Assembly: GCF_010731855.1 (NCBI RefSeq)
Contig: NZ_AP022620.1
Location: 4,836,001 to 4,900,000, forward strand
Direction of reading: 5' to 3'
DNA: 64,000 bases
From: Mycolicibacterium anyangense
GTDB taxonomy: Bacteria > Actinomycetota > Actinomycetes > Mycobacteriales > Mycobacteriaceae
The notes under the pieces are model-generated. The model worked only from the letters and a program-made list of their open reading frames with translations, had not been told where the DNA came from and searched no databases. Shown piece after piece: positions 62,088 to 64,000 of the stretch; within the stretch, counting starts at the first letter, position 1; the number at the start of each line of letters is the position of its first letter. A program made the position numbers and the translations under genes.

Positions 62088-62489
62088 GTGATCGATCACT
62101 TCGGAATCAATTGCGCGGACTACGCCGCATCGCGGAAGTTCTACGACACGGTGCTGGCGGTGCTCGGGTATCTGCCGGTGATGGACTTCGGTCCGGCGAC
62201 CGGTTACGGGCGCGACGGCCACCCGAGTTTCTGGATCTCCGACGGAGCCGGGATGGGGCCCAACCGGGAGACACACATCGCCTTCGCCGCCGCCGACGAG
62301 AATGCCGTCAACTCGTTCTACGACGCCGCGATGGGTCTTGGCGCCGAATCCCTTCATGCGCCCCGACTGTGGCCGGAGTACCACCCCGGTTACTACGGTG
62401 CGTTCGTCCGCGACCCCGACGGCAACAATGTCGAGGCCGTGTTTCACGGGGCGCAGCCCGCCGTCCAGGTTCCGACCAATTCCGCGTAG
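62088..62489 (+). CDS. VOC-family protein (glyoxalase/bleomycin resistance fold)
   Basis: A 133-residue vicinal-oxygen-chelate protein. IDHFGINCADYAASRKFYDTVL is the first module with a His. THIAFAAADENAVNSFYDAA starts the second (His), and YYGAFVRDPDGNNVEAVFH closes it with Glu. The family includes dioxygenases and resistance proteins; the substrate is unknown. GTG 62088 is preferred because VIDH is the usual beginning and CATGAT, a near -10, lies seven bases upstream; ATGs at 62076 and 62079 are alternatives. Confidence 0.83.
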   Translation: MIDHFGINCADYAASRKFYDTVLAVLGYLPVMDFGPATGYGRDGHPSFWISDGAGMGPNRETHIAFAAADENAVNSFYDAAMGLGAESLHAPRLWPEYHPGYYGAFVRDPDGNNVEAVFHGAQPAVQVPTNSA

Positions 62490-62492
62490 CGT
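62487..62492 (+). promoter_or_regulatory. -10 box for the DinB protein, overlapping the VOC stop
   Basis: TAGCGT with seven bases to ATG 62500. The first three bases are the TAG stop of the VOC gene. Confidence 0.55.
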
Positions 62493-62499
62493 CGAGGTC

Positions 62500-63024
62500 A
62501 TGGCCGACTCACCCACCGATGCCGCTGCCGCGCGCGAACTGCTGCGCGACGCATTCACCCGCATCATCGAGCATGTCGACGACCTGACCGACGACCTGAC
62601 CGACGAGGTGTCCTTCTTCCGGCCCACCGCGACGGCCAACAGCATCGCGTGGCTCATCTGGCACAGCGCGCGGATCCAGGACGCCCAGCTGGCCGCGATC
62701 ACTGGGTCTGAGCAGGTGTGGTTCAGCGGTGGATGGGTGGACCAGTTCGACCTGGACCTGCCGCGGGACGCGCACGGGTACGGTCACACTCCCGAGGAGG
62801 TCGGAAAGGTGCGCGCCCCGGCGGATCTGCTGGCCGGCTATTACCACGCCGTGCACAAGAGCGCGCTGGAATACATCGCGACCGTCGACGCCGCCGAACT
62901 GGCTCGCGTGGTGGACCGGAACTGGGACCCGCCGGTGACCGCCACTGTGCGGCTGGTCAGCATCTTCGACGATTGCATGCAGCATTTGGGCCAGGCCGCC
63001 TATATCCGGGGGATCTGGCGCTGA
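62500..63024 (+). CDS. DinB-superfamily (DUF664/MDMPI-like) protein
   Basis: A 174-residue four-helix-bundle protein. The likely metal His are in SIAWLIWHSARIQDAQ, YYHAVHKSALEYI and DDCMQHLGQAAYIRGIW, the standard DinB arrangement of three His. The group includes mycothiol-dependent enzymes, for instance thiol transferases and isomerases. A mycothiol link is plausible in a mycobacterium. ATG 62500 is seven bases from a -10 box. The stop overlaps the beginning of the PAP2 gene. Confidence 0.84.
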   Translation: MADSPTDAAAARELLRDAFTRIIEHVDDLTDDLTDEVSFFRPTATANSIAWLIWHSARIQDAQLAAITGSEQVWFSGGWVDQFDLDLPRDAHGYGHTPEEVGKVRAPADLLAGYYHAVHKSALEYIATVDAAELARVVDRNWDPPVTATVRLVSIFDDCMQHLGQAAYIRGIWR

Positions 63025-63641
63025 CGGCCGCGCGGTGGTGGCCGCTGATCGCGGTGCCGTCGATGGTGGTGCTCGGTCTGGCGGTGGGTCACGGCTCGAC
63101 GCCGATCGACGCTTGGTTCCAGCAGGCCAACGGCAGCGGGCTCGGGCGGCTGCTCTTCTTCACTGATGTGCGCACCATGGCGGTCGTCCTGCTGGTCGCG
63201 GTCTTGGCGGCGATGGCCGCCAAGCGGTGGTTCCTCGTCGTGCTGATGGTGGTCAGTCCTGTTGCGGCGGTGATGATTGCGGGCTGGCTCAAGCGACTGT
63301 TCGGCCGTGAGAAGGATGGCGCACTGGCCTATCCCAGCGGTCATACGACAGTGATGGTGATGGTGCTCGGCATGGTGATTCTGCTGGTCGGTCTGCGACT
63401 GTGGGTGATGCTCGCGGCCGGACTGTGGACGCTGCTGGGGGTGGTCGGCCAGGCGGTGTCCTACCACTACTTCACCGACGCAGTCGGTGCTGTGCTGCTG
63501 GCGTCCTCGGTGCTGTGCGTCGTCGCGCTGATCGAGCACCGGCCGTTCACTCCGTCGTCACCGTCACGTCGGCCGGAGGAGCTATTTTGCGCCGGTGACA
63601 CTGGAGATGAACGGCTTCAAGGTTTTCGACGACGACGATGA
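63021..63641 (+). CDS. PAP2-family membrane phosphatase
   Basis: A roughly 206-residue membrane phosphatase with about six helices. The acid-phosphatase motifs are [10 protein letters not shown] (Lys, Arg), YPSGHTT (Ser-Gly-His) and [14 protein letters not shown] (conserved His and Asp region). It may dephosphorylate a lipid such as undecaprenyl or polyprenyl diphosphate. The start is uncertain. No ATG or GTG precedes the first helix; CTG 63021 sits exactly where a GTGA/ATGA overlap with the DinB stop would be expected. GTG 63054 would cut the first helix. The 3' end overlaps ppk2 by 47 bases. Confidence 0.78.
   Translation: MTAARWWPLIAVPSMVVLGLAVGHGSTPIDAWFQQANGSGLGRLLFFTDVRTMAVVLLVAVLAAMAAKRWFLVVLMVVSPVAAVMIAGWLKRLFGREKDGALAYPSGHTTVMVMVLGMVILLVGLRLWVMLAAGLWTLLGVVGQAVSYHYFTDAVGAVLLASSVLCVVALIEHRPFTPSSPSRRPEELFCAGDTGDERLQGFRRRR
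63583..63588 (+). promoter_or_regulatory. -10 box for ppk2, leaderless
   Basis: TATTTT with six bases to GTG 63595, inside the end of the PAP2 gene. Confidence 0.5.
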
Positions 63642-64000
63642 CGACCCGGTGTTGCTGGATGCCGCCGGCCTGCCTGTCGACACCTGGCGGGAGAACTACC
63701 CGTACGACGAGCGGATGTCGCGCAGCGAGTACGAGGAGCAGAAGCGGCTGCTGCAGATCGAACTGCTGAAGCTGCAGAAGTGGAGCCAGGCGAACGGGCA
63801 CCGGCACGTGATCGTGTTCGAGGGGCGTGACGCCGCGGGCAAGGGTGGCACCATCAAGCGGTTCATGGAACATCTCAATCCGCGGGGCGCCCGGGTGGTC
63901 GCGCTGGAGAAGCCGACGGAGAAGGAAACCACCCAGTGGTACTTCCAGCGCTACGTCAACCATCTGCCGGCTGCCGGTGAGATCGTGCTGTTCGATCGGT
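63595..64000 (+). CDS. ppk2: Polyphosphate kinase 2 (PPK2), 5' part (runs off the window)
   Basis: The first 135 codons of a PPK2-family enzyme. [20 protein letters not shown] and [20 protein letters not shown] lead to the Walker A motif [42 protein letters not shown] and EIVLFDR follow up to the window edge. The [14 protein letters not shown] form is that of the PPK2 class that phosphorylates nucleotides with polyphosphate. GTG 63595 is chosen for the -10 box six bases before it; ATG 63607 is a possible inner start. It overlaps the PAP2 gene by 47 bases. Confidence 0.9.
   Translation, partial: MTLEMNGFKVFDDDDDDPVLLDAAGLPVDTWRENYPYDERMSRSEYEEQKRLLQIELLKLQKWSQANGHRHVIVFEGRDAAGKGGTIKRFMEHLNPRGARVVALEKPTEKETTQWYFQRYVNHLPAAGEIVLFDR

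Overview
The window is chromosomal DNA of a high-GC actinobacterium, almost certainly a non-tuberculous Mycobacterium (Mycolicibacterium type). Its backbone follows the M. tuberculosis order from pknG (Rv0410c) to groEL2 (Rv0440): pknG-glnH-glnX, mutT3, thiE/thiO-thiS-thiG, lpqL, Rv0421c-thiD-thiC, xthA, Rv0428c, def, Rv0430, virR, a sodC-like gene, Rv0433, Rv0434, Rv0435c, pssA, psd, moeA2, Rv0439c and groEL2. Comparisons with M. tuberculosis are from memory, not from a database search. Many starts lie 6-8 nt after a TANNNT -10 box, as in mycobacterial leaderless transcripts. Operon genes usually overlap as ATGA, GTGA or TGATG.

Layout. 1-2.4 kb: the GlnH-GlnX-PknG amino-acid sensing genes. 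2.5-6 kb: mutT3 and thiamine synthesis, with a TPP riboswitch before thiO. 6-10 kb: an SGNH hydrolase, a TIGR03943/DUF318 permease pair and lpqL. 10-12 kb: an NCS2 nucleobase permease and a small Cys-rich protein. 12-20 kb: a catabolic island absent from the M. tuberculosis order. It holds an RpiB-type isomerase, a DhaK-DhaL kinase, an SDR dehydrogenase and a TIM-barrel isomerase, divergent from an MHS transporter, a split transketolase and an FCD/GntR regulator, with palindromic operators. It looks like a tetritol or similar polyol pathway. 20-23 kb: an APC permease, a DoxX-like protein and a flavin monooxygenase. 23-26.3 kb: hydrolase-thiD-thiC behind a second TPP riboswitch.

26.3-35 kb: a nuclease-like gene flanked by palindromic repeats, an MFS exporter, an MgtC-like protein, two small unknown proteins, an oxidoreductase, xthA, a GNAT protein and def. 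35-38.5 kb: Rv0430, virR, a SodC-fold lipoprotein that has lost its metal ligands, a YbdK-type ligase, a small lipoprotein and a LON-domain protein. 38.5-45.6 kb: a methyltransferase and a complete Mrp Na+/H+ antiporter operon with fused MrpAB. 45.8-57.4 kb: small proteins, a CDC48-like ATPase, phospholipid synthesis, moeA2, SDRs, a HAD phosphatase, an XPB-like helicase, a cupin and a TetR regulator. 57.4-59.2 kb: groEL2 with two CIRCE operators and a strong terminator. 59.2-64 kb: a second palindrome-flanked nuclease-like gene, an amidohydrolase, VOC, DinB and PAP2 proteins, and the start of ppk2.

The most unusual feature is the pair of nuclease-like genes at 26.4 and 59.3 kb. They are distant paralogs. 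Each is bracketed by two directly repeated imperfect palindromes, and the palindrome differs between the two. This resembles a REP/RAYT-type or selfish nuclease cassette. No tRNA, rRNA, CRISPR array, insertion sequence or prophage was found, and no gap longer than 300 bases lacks a gene.
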